Under the pieces are notes generated by a model. The model did not search any database. It saw only the letters and a program-made list of their open reading frames with translations, and was not told where the DNA came from. Positions 24,701 through 33,228 of a stretch of 64,000 bases of DNA are shown one piece after another (position 1 is the stretch's first letter; each line of letters opens with the position of its first letter). Both the position numbers and the translations under genes were made by a program. Origin of the DNA: Schistocephalus solidus (lineage: Eukaryota; Platyhelminthes; Cestoda; Diphyllobothriidea; Diphyllobothriidae); NCBI GenBank assembly GCA_017591395.1, contig WEDG01004605.1, forward strand, positions 124,001 to 188,000, written 5' to 3'.

Positions 24701-24882
24701 TCCTTGCAATGATGCCGAGCCTAGCAAGCAAAATTCCAGTGCCATCGTCTACTGCTAAGACGCCTACATTCGACCGACGTGTTAGGAATCCTCTTACGGA
24801 CTCTATCCACAGTTCTGACTCGGAGTTTTTTTTTAGACCCTTCTTACTTGTTCATCTTCGTATCTTCTCAAAACTGCTTTAA
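3360..24882 (+). CDS. ANKRD28/44/52-like gene, ankyrin-repeat regulatory subunit of PP6 (5' partial, 11 visible exons)
   Basis: Eleven exons on the plus strand join in phase (3360-3747, 3959-4261, 4560-4832, 4921-5163, 6642-6714, 8743-9035, 15361-15639, 18815-18964, 20741-21081, 23589-23823, 24676-24882) to 927 codons plus TAA. The product is a chain of ankyrin repeats with many GRTPLH-type motifs. The order of repeats and the ending (VAKCLSVLLLAMMPS, then SSDSE) follow the C-terminal part of vertebrate ANKRD28/44/52. In that family these proteins are scaffold subunits of protein phosphatase 6 and help target it to substrates in cytoplasm and nucleus. Serine/proline/alanine-rich insertions between repeats are longer than in vertebrate homologues. 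The first exon opens mid-protein, so the N-terminal repeats lie upstream. Intron phases are 0,0,0,0,1,0,0,0,2,0. I am confident of the family, less so of the exact orthologue and of some exon ends. Confidence 0.87.
3959..4261 (+). CDS. ANKRD28-like gene, visible exon 2
   Basis: The acceptor is 'ccccatttcag' and the donor ACT|gtacgt; the exon is 101 codons, phase 0 at both ends. It encodes LGADPNAADRYGCTPLHLAA, which aligns with the repeat containing ERGCTPLHYAATSDTDG in human ANKRD28. A long non-repeat, serine- and aspartate-rich stretch follows that has no clear vertebrate counterpart. Confidence 0.85.
4560..4832 (+). CDS. ANKRD28-like gene, visible exon 3
   Basis: The acceptor is 'ctcatttgtag' and the donor GAG|gtaagc; 91 codons, phase 0. 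It holds a repeat opening YYPLHLASAMGNTNALRCL, a linker, and the start of another repeat, SPLFLAAFRGQTAAVE. The next exon begins 88 bases further on. Confidence 0.85.
4921..5163 (+). CDS. ANKRD28-like gene, visible exon 4
   Basis: The acceptor is 'gtttctcctgcag' and the donor CAG|gtactt; 81 codons, phase 0. It begins with a serine/alanine-rich insertion, then an ankyrin repeat DPLGRTPLHYAAYAGHLETC, and ends VYQWNAVHHSAAQ, the first helix of a repeat completed by the 73-base exon at 6642. A degenerate copy of the last 80 bases plus donor lies at 7434-7530. Confidence 0.85.
5164..6329. other. intron sequence, no feature seen
   Basis: First part of the intron after visible exon 4. Some frames are open for 60-95 codons (for example 5335-5622) but read as no ankyrin repeat and no known protein. 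Nothing else supportable is seen up to the SINE pair. Confidence 0.5.
6330..6412 (-). mobile_element. tRNA-derived SINE, minus half of inverted pair 1
   Basis: The reverse complement reads tRNA-like head with GAGTTCAAGTCCC as B box, then GGTCCACACTTGGCA and ATTGGGTATG. It is followed at once by a plus-strand copy, giving a head-to-head inverted pair in the intron just before the 73-base exon. Confidence 0.6.
6413..6570 (+). mobile_element. tRNA-derived SINE, plus half of inverted pair 1
   Basis: The head contains a canonical B box, GGTTCGAATCC, then GGTCCACACTTGGCACTGG, a body 'ggccggctgatgtcgtct' and a tail 'cattccggtccctcttgtc'. The same body and tail recur near 10.7, 16.1 and 25.17 kb. 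It ends about 75 bases before the 73-base exon. Confidence 0.65.
6642..6714 (+). CDS. ANKRD28-like gene, visible exon 5 (73 bases)
   Basis: The acceptor 'tattcctaaag' precedes GGTCACGTT and the donor is CCAG|gtaaac. It encodes GHVPVVNFLLRWQLDNRNRS, exactly the second half of the repeat begun by HHSAAQ in the previous exon. Its length leaves one base (G), which joins AC at 8743 to make Asp, restoring the frame. The exon is too short to stand out as an ORF; the phase match on both sides is the main support. Confidence 0.8.
6715..7433. other. intron sequence, no feature seen
   Basis: First part of the roughly 2-kb intron between visible exons 5 and 6. I see no exon, RNA or recognisable repeat here. 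Confidence 0.4.
7434..7620 (+). pseudogene. partial duplicate of visible exon 4 with its donor and flanking intron
   Basis: Bases 7434-7530 match 5080-5163 of exon 4 (LSKTDFLAHDFVYQWNAA against LSNADPSARDSVYQWNAV), followed by the same donor AG|gtacttttt and about 90 bases of matching intron. The frame is still open. The first two thirds of the exon, with the GRTPLH motif, is missing and no acceptor is evident, so it is probably a pseudo-exon rather than a used alternative exon. Confidence 0.6.
7621..8742. other. intron sequence, no feature seen
   Basis: Remaining intron before visible exon 6. A few short open frames exist but none reads as a known protein, and no repeat was recognised. Confidence 0.4.
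8743..9035 (+). CDS. ANKRD28-like gene, visible exon 6
   Basis: The acceptor is 'ctcctgtatag' and the donor GAG|gtaggt. With the G carried over it gives 98 codons. Repeats: DEHGRTPLMLAAQNRHPGVI, then a serine/proline/alanine-rich insertion of about 30 residues, then DVYGRTALHRAAANGHLECM. It ends KLLIE, which continues as AGADWAKSD in the next exon. Confidence 0.87.
9036..10474. other. intron sequence, no supported gene
   Basis: Start of the 6.3-kb intron between visible exons 6 and 7. The minus strand has an open frame of 113 codons at 9738-10079 with no recognised motif; I do not claim it as a gene. Confidence 0.4.
10475..10612 (-). mobile_element. tRNA-derived SINE, minus half of inverted pair 2
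   Basis: The reverse complement gives a tRNA-like head with A-box-like TGCCTCAATGGTTAGAGCG and B-box-like GGGTTTGAGCC, then the body with 'ggctgatgacgg' and a tail 'gaaatggtcattccagcc'. It is joined head-to-head to a plus-strand copy. Confidence 0.65.
10613..10757 (+). mobile_element. tRNA-derived SINE, plus half of inverted pair 2
   Basis: The head is weak, but the body 'gactggctgatggcggcc' and tail 'cattcctgtctcccttgtc' match the family. Together with the preceding minus copy it could fold back on itself within the long intron. Confidence 0.6.
10758..12394. other. intron sequence, AT-rich, nothing recognised
   Basis: No splice-flanked ankyrin-like exon, RNA gene or clear repeat is visible. 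Open frames of 60-119 codons on the plus strand have no recognisable content. Confidence 0.4.
12395..12600. repeat. diverged repeat, copy 1 (partner at 13440-13790)
   Basis: Shares 'catcatcctctaccagtact', a TTTTTTGTTCTCCACC-like stretch and 'cagattgtagccccat' with the second copy in the same order and orientation. Spacing differs because the second copy has about 130 extra bases. The type of element is unknown. Confidence 0.5.
13440..13790. repeat. diverged repeat, copy 2 (partner at 12395-12600)
   Basis: Same ordered blocks as copy 1, preceded by a CAC/CAT-rich simple repeat at 13455-13497. Both copies end in 'ttgcctcgg(g/c)a..agggc' and 'gattgtagcccca'. Confidence 0.5.
14340..14600 (-). 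repeat. Ty3/gypsy pol-end and LTR-like fragment
   Basis: Shares order and sequence with 23285-23530 ('gcagcgcaagtctact', 'gctgt(g/a)gagcaca', 'ggtc(a/g)aactgtc'). On the minus strand the part around 14480-14510 reads KVDLRC, like VDLRCIYH at 23.42 kb and VNLRGIYH at 25.91 kb, where it ends the pol ORF of the gypsy element. No longer coding part remains. Confidence 0.4.
14975..15065 (-). mobile_element. SINE tail fragment, minus strand
   Basis: Contains the reverse complement of the family tail and body ('gattggaatggtcatttct', 'ggcagccatacccag'). The tRNA-like head is absent. Confidence 0.5.
15361..15639 (+). CDS. ANKRD28-like gene, visible exon 7
   Basis: The acceptor is 'acccccttcag' and the donor CAT|gtgaga; 93 codons, phase 0. 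It encodes AGADWAKSDFRGRRAIHLAA, an insertion rich in Thr/Ser, then LDQRGFTPLHFAAYNGHANV. The intron before it is about 6.3 kb and full of repeats, but the protein joins seamlessly as LLIE|AGAD. Confidence 0.87.
15815..15960 (-). mobile_element. tRNA-derived SINE, minus half of inverted pair 3
   Basis: Begins 'ggatactggaatggcaattt', then 'cgtcatcagccagccatacc', the reverse complement of the family tail and body. It faces the plus-strand copy that starts about 25 bases further on. Confidence 0.6.
15985..16140 (+). mobile_element. tRNA-derived SINE, plus half of inverted pair 3
   Basis: A-box-like GTGGCTCAATGGTTAGGGGC, B-box-like GAGTTTGAACC, body 'atggcaggctaatgacagct' and tail 'ccattccagtctctcttgtc'. 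This is one of the most complete copies in the window. Confidence 0.7.
16141..18814. other. intron sequence, AT-rich, nothing recognised
   Basis: Between the SINE pair and visible exon 8 I see no exon-like ankyrin sequence, RNA gene or repeat. Homopolymer A/T runs are common. Confidence 0.4.
18815..18964 (+). CDS. ANKRD28-like gene, visible exon 8
   Basis: The acceptor is 'aaattatcag' and the donor CAG|gtcagc; 50 codons, phase 0. It encodes GNTFTAVHCAAARGHVPCLE and DYRGRSPLHVAAVNDQ. The start aligns with the GNAFSPLHCA part of vertebrate homologues, which directly follows the repeat of the previous exon, so no exon needs to be missing in between. Confidence 0.87.
19480..19925 (+). mobile_element. 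unclassified retroelement end with TATA-like, possible hammerhead and AATAAA signals
   Basis: Contains TATAAATA near 19813, a hammerhead-like segment at about 19860-19917, and AATAAA near 19902. A GTGATCGCTT ten-mer occurs near 19790 and again near 19919. A piece at 19609-19672 is repeated at 20560-20622. The layout resembles the terminal part of a Penelope-like or small ribozyme-bearing retroelement, but no protein supports this. Confidence 0.35.
19927..20053 (+). repeat. polypyrimidine tract (TTC/TTTC)n
   Basis: About 125 bases of nearly pure C/T with TTTC units giving way to a long TTC run, followed by a short CCCGCCCCGCCC segment. It lies in the intron between visible exons 8 and 9. The open frame across it only encodes Phe/Ser/Leu runs and is not a gene. 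Confidence 0.9.
20560..20622 (+). repeat. second copy of the 19609-19672 repeat
   Basis: Shares 'gatggacatc', 'gactgctgaaacctca' and 'catgctagg' in the same order and orientation as the block 950 bases upstream. Confidence 0.6.
20741..21081 (+). CDS. ANKRD28-like gene, visible exon 9
   Basis: The acceptor is 'ttttatctag' and the donor AAAC|gtaagt; 113 codons plus two bases. It continues VNDQ|VACVECIISFVLRN, has a proline/serine-rich insertion, then the repeats DSTGRTSLMLAAAHSA and DSEGLTALHHAASAADES. The two leftover bases AC join T at 23589 to make Thr. Confidence 0.87.
21425..21487 (+). repeat. AGT/ATT-type trinucleotide microsatellite
   Basis: Imperfect run of AGT and ATT triplets in the intron between visible exons 9 and 10. 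No other structure is seen in the surrounding intron from 21082 to about 22100. Confidence 0.8.
22170..22560 (-). repeat. LTR-like fragment
   Basis: Contains 'caggtcgtgtatgtggcccg', also seen near 25428 ('gggtcgtatatgtggcccg'), where it belongs to the LTR-like 3' flank of the gypsy element. Boundaries are approximate. Confidence 0.35.
22740..23431 (-). repeat. LTR-like repeat next to a gypsy pol end, minus strand
   Basis: From 23431 down the minus strand reads VVDLRCIYHNLFLPH, the end of a gypsy-type pol. It is followed (22940-23350) by the repeat that also lies inverted at 440-830. The whole probably is a remnant of the same family as the element at 25.3-29.9 kb. It lies within the intron before visible exon 10. 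Confidence 0.45.
23589..23823 (+). CDS. ANKRD28-like gene, visible exon 10
   Basis: The acceptor is 'ttttccgcccacag' and the donor CGG|gtgagt; the exon supplies one base plus 78 codons. It encodes the last full repeat, DRLGRTPLHLAVGAGHIKLV then LLSAGANVFAVDDKHQ, and ends CAGAPNPR, equivalent to the ALACAPN region of vertebrate homologues. Confidence 0.87.
24676..24882 (+). CDS. ANKRD28-like gene, terminal exon with stop
   Basis: The acceptor is 'tttttgcctctag', in phase 0. It encodes VAKCLSVLLLAMMPSLASK, matching the DCLALILATMMP segment near the C-terminus of ANKRD28, then a serine-rich tail with SSDSE and a TAA at 24880-24882. The run of nine T followed by AG at about 24826-24836 could be an alternative acceptor, so the last 18 or so residues are less certain. 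I saw no AATAAA in the next 300 bases; a CATAAA lies near 24926. Confidence 0.75.
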   Translation, partial: VAKCLSVLLLAMMPSLASKIPVPSSTAKTPTFDRRVRNPLTDSIHSSDSEFFFRPFLLVHLRIFSKLL

Positions 24883-25084
24883 TATTGTCTTTTATTGCAT
24901 TTTCTTCGAGTTTATTCGAGTACCCATAAACAGACCGTGCTTCCTCTCTGCTCCACCCAAAACAGTTTGACTGTTGTGGTTACAAATGCAGTGAATTCAC
25001 TCCACCCACTACAGTTCAGTCTAGTGTTCCATCAGGCAGAACACATGGGAGGAAACCAGTATGGGGTATTTCTTCTATTCATTA

Positions 25085-25200
25085 AGCCACGGGTTCGTTG
25101 GCTCATATTAAACCCCGAGGGCATGGAAACCGGAGGTTGGGTGTGGCTAGTTAACGACAGCTAGTAGGCCAAAAATGACAGTTCCAGTATCCGTATCAGC
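25085..25200 (+). mobile_element. SINE fragment, plus strand, just after the ankyrin gene
   Basis: Degenerate head, then 'ggttgggtgtggctagttaa' and 'ccaaaaatgacagttccagt', matching the family body and tail. It begins about 200 bases after the stop codon, so it may lie in or near the 3' untranslated region. Confidence 0.5.
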
Positions 25201-25259
25201 CTAGGGGTATTTATCTCTTCTAGAAACCTGAGTGGCCGCCTCAATCAGCAATGCGTCAG

Positions 25260-25850
25260 CACAGTTGGTACAGGTCTATCAAGGTTTATGCTCTGATTTG
25301 CCCTTTAGACTGGGAAACCGATAGTCGTCTCAATTGCTCCTTTGTAATGTGGCTTCTATGGCACTCATTTATATGAGATCGGAGTTGTCCACTTCCTTTT
25401 TTAAAAAAAACTGGCTTTTTGAAGAATTGGGTCGTATATGTGGCCCGCGCTGATGGGTTTTGGAGCTCTGTCTGTCACACCTCGGATTAATGACCCGTTT
25501 GGACAGTGGTTTGATGCCAGGGAAAGGAAAAAGAAAGTGAGTTTGACTCTCAGTCCGACCTATAAAAAGTTTGGTCTTAAGTATGTCACGGTTCGCTAAA
25601 AGCTGTGGTTTGAGATGCTACCCATTGAAGGTTTACTTTGGTCTTCCTCTCTGGACGGACAGCGAGGCTGAAGTGGTTCCTTCTTAATGTGATCTTTGTG
25701 GTGCTGCCACTTAATTAGGGTCAAAGCAGTCCCCTGTTCGCTTCTAATTGCACGAATTCCCGGCCAATTATGCGCGGAACAGGCGTGTGTGGCACGCGTA
25801 TACGAGCTGTTTATCTTAATCGGCCCTTATGCCTGATCCCACCTCTGGTT
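25260..25850 (-). repeat. 3' LTR-like flank of the gypsy element
   Basis: Follows the end of pol (VNLRGIYHTFPF near 25910) and shares pieces with the repeats at 22170-22560 and 22740-23350. LTR ends and target duplications could not be fixed by eye. Confidence 0.4.
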
Positions 25851-25879
25851 CTCTTTGTCTTACCATCGAGTTCGTGTAG

Positions 25880-27110
25880 GTATGGAAGGGGAAAGTGTGG
25901 TAGATTCCGCGCAAGTTAACCTGTATCGGTGCACCCGGTTGGTCCTGTGTCTTGAGAGCAGTTTGTGTTCTGAAGGCGTGGAGCCAGCAAATGATACTGG
26001 TATATCTGAAGGAGGTGCAGCGTAGGATTCGGGACCGGGTGTTTGGTAGGAATGGCGAACGTTTCCAGCAGGATGTCGAGGGGGAGTGATGACACTGACT
26101 CGGGCTCGGTCGCTTTAATGCGATGCCATCGTCGAATCTCGTCGTGACGAACCCAGGTGTCATCACCCACGCACACATCGAACAACACGCTGGCTCTCTG
26201 CGCTGCTACGGGCGCCTTAATCCAGTTTGGAAAACCCGATCGATAATCGCGAACAAAGACAGGCGTTCCGATGAGAAGCTTGCGGCGAAAGGCAGATGAA
26301 ATTGGCTGCGTGGACGGCACATTGATAGGAACCAGCACATGGAACTTTGTACGTAATTTACATCTCATCAAGGCCTAGGCAGGAGAACCACCACCAGGCG
26401 ACGCCGAGTAGTCCGGTAGGAAAACTGAAATGTCTGGATGATCTCATTCATGTTCCCCTCCCCACGAGCTTTCAAGAGGACTCTCCTGCACGTGTTGATA
26501 AAACGCTCCACCTGACTGTTCGACTGAGTATGGTGGGGCATATATTGAAGATTCTATATGTTGTGCTGGCGGTGGAAATCCTCAAACGCCGATGAGGTAA
26601 ACTGGGAACCATTATCCGAAACCAGAACATCTGGTAGGCCGTGTTGACTGAAAATGCGTCGTAGGACAGCGATAGGGGAAACTTTTGTTGTCGGATTTAG
26701 TGGTGCAATCTCGGGCCACTTGGGGTAGGCATCGACCATGATTAGGTATGACACTCGATCAAGTGGGCCAGCGAAATCGACCTGACCAAGTCCTATCCGG
26801 TGTTTGCCATGACAATGGCGGTCGATGAAACGTCATCTTAGCAGCTTGCTGACAATGGGGCCACCGAGGTTATTGATGTCGCTGTAAAAACGCCAGTAGA
26901 TAAAACTGTTAGTGATGAACTTCACTCGACTGGTACCGGGATGAGCAGCATGAAATTGGCGTAAGACAACAGGTCGAAGTGAAGAAGGAATCACCACACG
27001 GTCTGCAAACATGAAGCAGGACTCAACTACCGATAGCGACGCTCGACGCAGGCAAAGCTGAAGATCGCCAGTGAGAGCAGTCGTTGGCCATCTGATCTGC
27101 ACGTAGGTGA
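25880..27110 (-). pseudogene. gypsy integrase region
   Basis: The zinc-binding part shows LRQFHAAHPGTSRVK near 26950. The catalytic core keeps the first Asp (MVDAYPKWPE, near 26740), the second (VSDNGSQFTSSAF, near 26610) and the Glu (SQVERFINTCRRVLLKARGE, near 26480), so the DD-E residues look preserved. Between and after these the frame shifts and stops occur, so no full integrase can be made. Confidence 0.7.
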
Positions 27111-27239
27111 TAGCTTGGCGGAGGTGATCCTGTTCGGTAATGCGTTGGATCTCGGTTGCAGTGATAGGTATGCCTGTTATGGCGTCTGAAACTGACGGTG
27201 CACATTGTAATCAATCGAAATAGCAACAATCACGGCGTT

Positions 27240-28560
27240 TTCCTCAGGTTCATGATGATTGCATATGCGGCGGAAAAGGGCGTCAGCCTGACCAAAGTCA
27301 GTAATGTAGCAGTAGTGAATATCAAAGTCGAAACCGCGAAGAATAGTTGCCCATCGTTGAAATCGGCTTGCTAAATAGATCGGAATGCCCTAATTCAAAC
27401 CAAAGATTGATAGCAACGGTTTATCGTCCGTCAACAACGTGAAATGATGACTATACAGCAGCTTGTGGAACTTCTTGACGGCGAAGATAATAGCTCATGC
27501 CTTTTTATTGATTTGGCCATAGTTCTTCTCCACAGGAACTAACGTAAGGGATGCGTGCATGATCACCTTTTCAGATCCATCGGGCAAAGTATGCGAGATG
27601 ACAGCACCAACTCCGTTATTGGATGCATCTGCAGCAACGATGATCAAAAGAGTCAAGTCATAGTGCGTGAGCAGCTGATCTGAACTCAGCATCGACTTCA
27701 GCTGGACAATGGCTTTTCAAAGTTGGAGGGCCAGCACCAGGGAGCATCATTCTGCAGCAGATGGTTGAATGAGTTTCGTAATTCATGCAGCGACGATAGG
27801 AAGGTGCTATAGTAACTGAACAAGCCAAGTAACGAACGAAGTTGTGATAAGTGCTTGGGTTTAGGCATTCGCTGGATGGCACGAATTTTTTTGGGAGCTG
27901 GAGAGCGACCAGTGGCGTCAAAGATGAATCTGAGGTACTTGATTGACTGGAGGAAGAATTGGCATTTGTTAGCCCTTTGGTTGAAGCCATATTCCTGCAC
28001 GCGTTTAAGTCCTGCACACAGTCGGTCTTCAAGTTCAGTAGGAGAGCGACCCAAGATGATAATTTCGTTCAGGTACCCAGCCGTACACATAATGCCCGAA
28101 AGCATTGCGTGCATCGTTTGCTAAAACAGAGACGGGGTCGTCTTGACAGCAAATGGCAGCCTGGTGTATTGGAACAGACCGCGGTGAGTGTACATTGGTA
28201 ACAGTTCGCGCGACTCTGGCGCGACTTTAAACTGCAAGTAAACATCGACCAGGTCTAAAATGGTAAAGCAAGTTACCCCATTCAGCATGGTGAACAGATC
28301 AGCAGGGACCGGCAGTGGATAGCTTTTCGGCATCATAACGACATTGAAACCAATGGAAAAGTTAGCACAAATACGGATCAAGCCATATGGTTTTTTAAAC
28401 ACAACGATTGGAGCAGCCCAGGGGGTGTAGTGCGCAGGTGTCAGAACTCCCAGTTACTCCAGACGCTTCAGGTCAGCATCGAAAAAGACAAGGCTGCATA
28501 GGGAACTGGTCTCTTCGGAGGCAAGACTAGTTGACTTCCAGGACGCAGTGCAGCACGGCT
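27240..28560 (-). pseudogene. gypsy reverse transcriptase and RNase H region
   Basis: RT blocks: APIVVFKKPYGLIRICANFS, FTILDLVDVYLQFKV (first catalytic Asp kept), RLPFAVKTTPSLF, then GYLNEIIIL where the family has YLDD, so both catalytic aspartates of that motif are changed (D to N, D to E). RNase H follows with AADASNNGVGAVISH and LLTDDKPLLSIFG. Frameshifts separate the blocks. The copy is dead for reverse transcription. Confidence 0.75.
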
Positions 28561-28679
28561 TGAGTGCCGTCTCGGAACACTGAAGTGACCCGTTTGAGAA
28601 TGTCCTTGGTGGGGTCTGTGGGCACAAATGGAATCTGCACCTGACTGCAAACAAGGCTGAGTGGCATATCGACCAAACC

Positions 28680-28875
28680 AAGTTATTCAATCCAGTCGAG
28701 ACCAAGAAGGTTGAGATTGGACTTGGTGACGTAGCAGATCGCTTTTATGGTTGTGCCGCGGCAAGACACATAGCATTGCAGCTGCCCCATTAGCCAGACG
28801 AGACCACCACACGCGCTTGTAGCAGACTTGAAAGTCTGCTTTATCTTGGGGCCACCAAGTGAATGCCATAGTCCC
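28680..28875 (-). pseudogene. gypsy aspartic protease fragment
   Basis: The minus strand near 28715-28690 reads NLNLLGLDWIE, the usual end of a gypsy protease. The DTG/DSG-type catalytic motif is not clearly visible in one frame. Confidence 0.45.
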
Positions 28876-29099
28876 TCAGAGCTGATGGTGATATTTGAAG
28901 CAGTGGCTAGCTGTAGGGAGACTGCGTGACCATTGAGAAAAATATAAACTAATTTTCTTCAAGCAGCCACATTGAGCTGGAAAGTGGCCAACAGGCTCAG
29001 AAAATTGCCAACGGACTGGGTTTAAGGCTCGCGTTTTGGACGGAAACGGCGTTTGGAGTTGGAAGGTGCGGAGCACACTTGCTTTCAGCAGTTGATTGT

Positions 29100-29930
29100 G
29101 TTTGGCAAAACCCTTTAATGTGCCAAACTTGGTTACAGCCTTGGCAACGATTTTGACAGAATGGGGACTCCCGATGGAAATGCCACAAGGCCGCAGTGCC
29201 AACAAGGTGCTTGCTTGGGCCAAATTTTAGGATATGGTAGGGTTGTTGCGACCGTGTGAACTGAGGAAGAAGTGGAAACACCTTGAATCATAGCTGAATC
29301 ATTTTTTAGGTTAACGCTTGACAATCCACAGAAAGCTCTTGGAGTGTGACTGTGCTGTTCTGTTGCATTTGGGACAGAAGACGTGTTCGGATATCAGCAT
29401 ATTTGGGGGCTGGAGGCGCAGATAAATATAAGGCATTTTAACTGGTCTTCCGTCAGAGAACAGAGCTGTAAACGCCCACACCCGAGATTGACAATGCCAG
29501 TGGACGTGATGAAATCGTCAGATTCCCGTTTGCACAGTTAGAGGCACCGGAACAGAGTGTTAAACAAAATCTGGGACAACATCTTAAATATGTCCGTGAA
29601 ACTGTTTTCTCGTGGGTACTTGGGAAGGATAAAGTTAACATAGCGTTCGTGCTTGGCAGGGCCTAGTTTGCGAAGTAGGAGTCACACCTTCCATGCATCG
29701 TTCTGGGTAGCCAGATAGACAGAGATCAAGTCCTCGTATCGTTTGTACCAGGAATCGAAGGTGATATGGGCCTGCGGGTCATACAGGAATTCCGTAATGC
29801 TGTCTGCAATGTGATCGACGGATTGTGAACCACCAGCTACATTCAAATGGTCCATTGAGTAATTGTACAGCTTAACAGCTTCAGCTGCTGCTACAAAATC
29901 TGCTTCATGTTAGCCATCCTAAGTGACAAT
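29100..29930 (-). pseudogene. gypsy gag fragment with zinc knuckle
   Basis: A probable ATG near 29917 (MANMKQIL, then a stop) is followed by ITEFLYDPQAH, SWYKRYEDLISVYLATQN and a low-grade match to gag of K02A2.6-like gypsy elements. A cysteine-rich part (PCWHC ... CNQVWHIKGFC) at 29215-29100 is a nucleocapsid-type zinc knuckle. Frames are broken. Confidence 0.5.
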
Positions 29931-32900
29931 CTGCGTAGTTAAATAGTTATGACCTGCCCTGTTACTTAGATATCCCACGAAGCGTATGTTTGATCGATGG
30001 TTGTCCCTACCCTTACGTGATAGAGCAAGAGAACACGATCAGCTAGGCGAAAAAGTATATTCGACAAAACTGTCATGAAAGGTTACGTGTCCTAATGGCG
30101 TCCCGTTTTCATTGGTCATATTCTATCCAATTCACTTAAGAGGAAGATACAGGAGAGTCAAATGACTTCTCTTGAACATGGACCAATAAGATCAGAGAAG
30201 GACACTATGGATACAGCCAGTACTGGATGCTGTCGGGCGCACGTTTATGATATTTAGCAGGGAAGACGCACATACATACTTTTCCGCGAGGCTGTTGGTT
30301 ATGTAGACATTTCCAATAACGGTGTAAATGAACTGTAAGGAGGGGATCCCTTTCTTTAAACGGAACTTTGCAAAAGCGTATACTAAAATTGGTATTTTAC
30401 TAAATGCTCGTTCTATAATTTTAGTTCTGGACTATTGGAGTCAGCAAATTTTATGTATCTTTTTTCCATCCATTAATAAAACAGTTGTTAAATTTAAAAA
30501 ATGACTAAAAATGCTCCTTTGCTTCACTGATATATATATTTGCTACCAAGAAAATTTACAAGCGATTTTTCTACATAATCAAATGTCTGAATTTCTTGAT
30601 AGGCTTCATGTTGATTACCGGTCTTCTAAACCCGCCTCCGTCATCAGGTTTGCAATATTCTTTTCGAGTCCATCGACACGATGTCCGATTTCGTCAAGTA
30701 AATTGTACATCAAGGAAAGATTATCAATGTTCATCAATAAAACAACAATATTTCGTAAAACAGTTTACAAATTTACCTTCTTCGTGGTATTCATTTTCTG
30801 GTATTAACTTCGGTTTTCCATTTAGGTTTACTCACCTTTCTTCCATAATTTAATTGTTGTGTTATCTTTGCCCGATTTTAGCTACGATAAAATTTTTCAA
30901 GCGTGTTGCAAACTGTTTTCAAACTTAGAGATTACGCATAGCGTTAAGAGCAAAACAGAACTGCAAGCTTCGAAATGCAGTCACATACGGCGTTTTCTTT
31001 GCCATCTGAGCAATTGAGGTGATATTTGTTAGTTGATAAGACAAGTTTCGACCCTACGGTCCACTGAAAGATATTCGGTACAATTAATTATAGAGCATTC
31101 TTATTTGTCATACACCTGTGTTTTTGCTGACAACCACTCACCATCATCTTAACAAACGCCAGAGGTTTTTTATTAGAACGATCTATTTTAAGATAACAAA
31201 ATATTGCAAAGTCAAATTATAAAGTTGAACTGCTGTTGACAGCGAATTTTGATAGGAACTTCAAAATTTATCGTTTTTTTTCTACTTGTATAACATATTA
31301 ACTTATGACTAGCACTTATGCTTGATCAAATATTAACACATTGGTTGTTAATACTGTAGATAGATCATTGATAGATCATTCATAGCAGATTTAATTTTAT
31401 CAACTATTCCCTGATAGCAATGTTGTGTCATTAATGCACCTTAGGCAACCGATTTTTGCGTCAAATGGTAAACACCAACAGCATCACTCCCCCGAATTCC
31501 AGTGATGCCTGCAGTACGTAATCCCGGACATTTCAGCGTACACGTCGGCATGTGTCCTCATTCCCGCTTCTGAGGCAGCTGCACCGTACAAAAATTTCGG
31601 CCACGAAACAAATTTATAGTCTCAAGGCTTCTCGAGGTAGGCCACTGCCGTCAGCTTCAAGATTGTTGAACAATATCCGTTAAGAGTGATGGATGGAGGT
31701 TAGGGCAGGGAGAGCCGGACCGATAGCGGCGTCCCATCCACTGCATTCTGAGGGTATATAGGAGTGCAATGAACGAAAAATCAAACAAACAGCGAGAAAA
31801 ATTTTGCTGCAAATATTATACTTCGCCCTTCTTGCAGAAGACACAATGAAGGCACACAGTACATGACAATTTCCCAAACTTTTGCTATAAGGGGTAATGA
31901 ATATCTTAAAATATCGAAAGCTGATTGTGAACTGATTGATTAATTGCTTTGTGATAAAAAAAATAAAATAAATTTTAAAGGTAGATGTCTTTAACGTTTG
32001 CAAATCACTTAGAGTAATTTGCAATTTACTAGTAACAGATTTTAAAGGATATTTCTTGAGGCAACGCGATCTCCGGAGAGCTGAATGACATCCTGCAGTT
32101 GTGAAAATATGCTTTGCATCTAAAGAATACAATTATTAAGGAACCTTACATAGCTTTGTAGTTCACTTATTGTATGTGGGTCCGCAACACCGAAGAGCTT
32201 ATCCTTCTCCATTCCAAAATATGCGAGTCAATCAAGGTTATGGTAACGTTTATGTTTTGAAAAACTAAAACAATGGTAAATTCACTAGACAGCGAGAGGA
32301 ACATATAGGCGAAGCAATATTTCTAACATCACGAGCAAATGTTTGCGTGCCCGAATGTCATTTAAGAATGTTCCTATAAAACTTACTGTCCCTATCTGTC
32401 AACGATACCACACCGTCGTACTCAATGAGCGCTAACCAAGAGCCTAATCAGTTGAATGAACAGCCGGCGTTTTGTACAGTTTGTGTAACACAAATAACCA
32501 GACTGTTCGAGGCAAGTGTCTTCGAGTGAAATTTCTCAATGGCGGACTAACTGCCAACGCAAAATCTAGGGAGAAATATTTTTATCATAAGGGACAAAAC
32601 TGACTAATGCAGTAAGTGGGTTAAATGTTCGGGACAACATATAGAGGAATCATATCGCTTAGTCTTTGCGAGTTGTTTTGAGATTCTGATAAGATTAGTC
32701 CTTTAGATGGTCTGACTTGCATGATTGTTATGCTAACCTTATACCTAAATCTTTTCTAGAAAAAAATTATGGCGCATTATCCATTTTCCCTCTTTACTAA
32801 CATACAATTTGAGAAATTTGTGCATTTATCCTACGCAATTAAATTTTAATTTAAGCAAAGTTATTTTTCCATGATTAAATCCTTACGAAAGTCTAGAAAA

Positions 32901-33228
32901 TATATAGAGCTGCTCTCCCTGTCTGATCTGTTTGCAATATTTATTGCCGGATGTTAACAATTTGAGCAAACAGATTAGATGAGCCCTTAAATATGTAACA
33001 AATTAATTCATGGGTAGCTTCTCGTACGCAGCTTACAGATAACAATTAAATTTAATCATTATCCGAAGCGGGAGAACACTAAAAACTCGATTTGCCTCAA
33101 ACTGTGATCTGACTTACCTAATTTGATGTAATTATCCTATTTTTTATCCGTTAGTAGCTATCTATGTTTGTTTTTTTAAACTAGGAAACAGTGGCTTGTT
33201 TTTTACCCGCAATTATGTAAACAACAGT
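29931..33228. other. AT-rich intergenic stretch, nothing recognised
   Basis: No gene, RT motif, tRNA-like box or repeat shared with the rest of the window was seen. Open frames up to 150 codons (31680-32132, minus) look random: no motif, low complexity and AT-biased. Confidence 0.4.

Larger units (their letters stand above)
25260..29930 (-). mobile_element. Ty3/gypsy LTR retrotransposon, degenerate
   Basis: In minus-strand order: gag-like ORF start near 29917, CCHC-type zinc region at 29215-29100, aspartic protease end (LLGLDWIE) near 28690, RT 28560-27830, RNase H 27710-27240, integrase 27110-25880, and an LTR-like flank 25850-25260. The order protease-RT-RNase H-integrase is diagnostic of Ty3/gypsy. 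Many stops and frameshifts break it. I did not find a matching 5' LTR above 29930, so the element is probably truncated there or the LTR has diverged. Confidence 0.8.

Noticed and set aside
31680..32132. 150-codon minus-strand open frame
   Set aside because: AT-biased, no motif, in a stretch without other gene signs.
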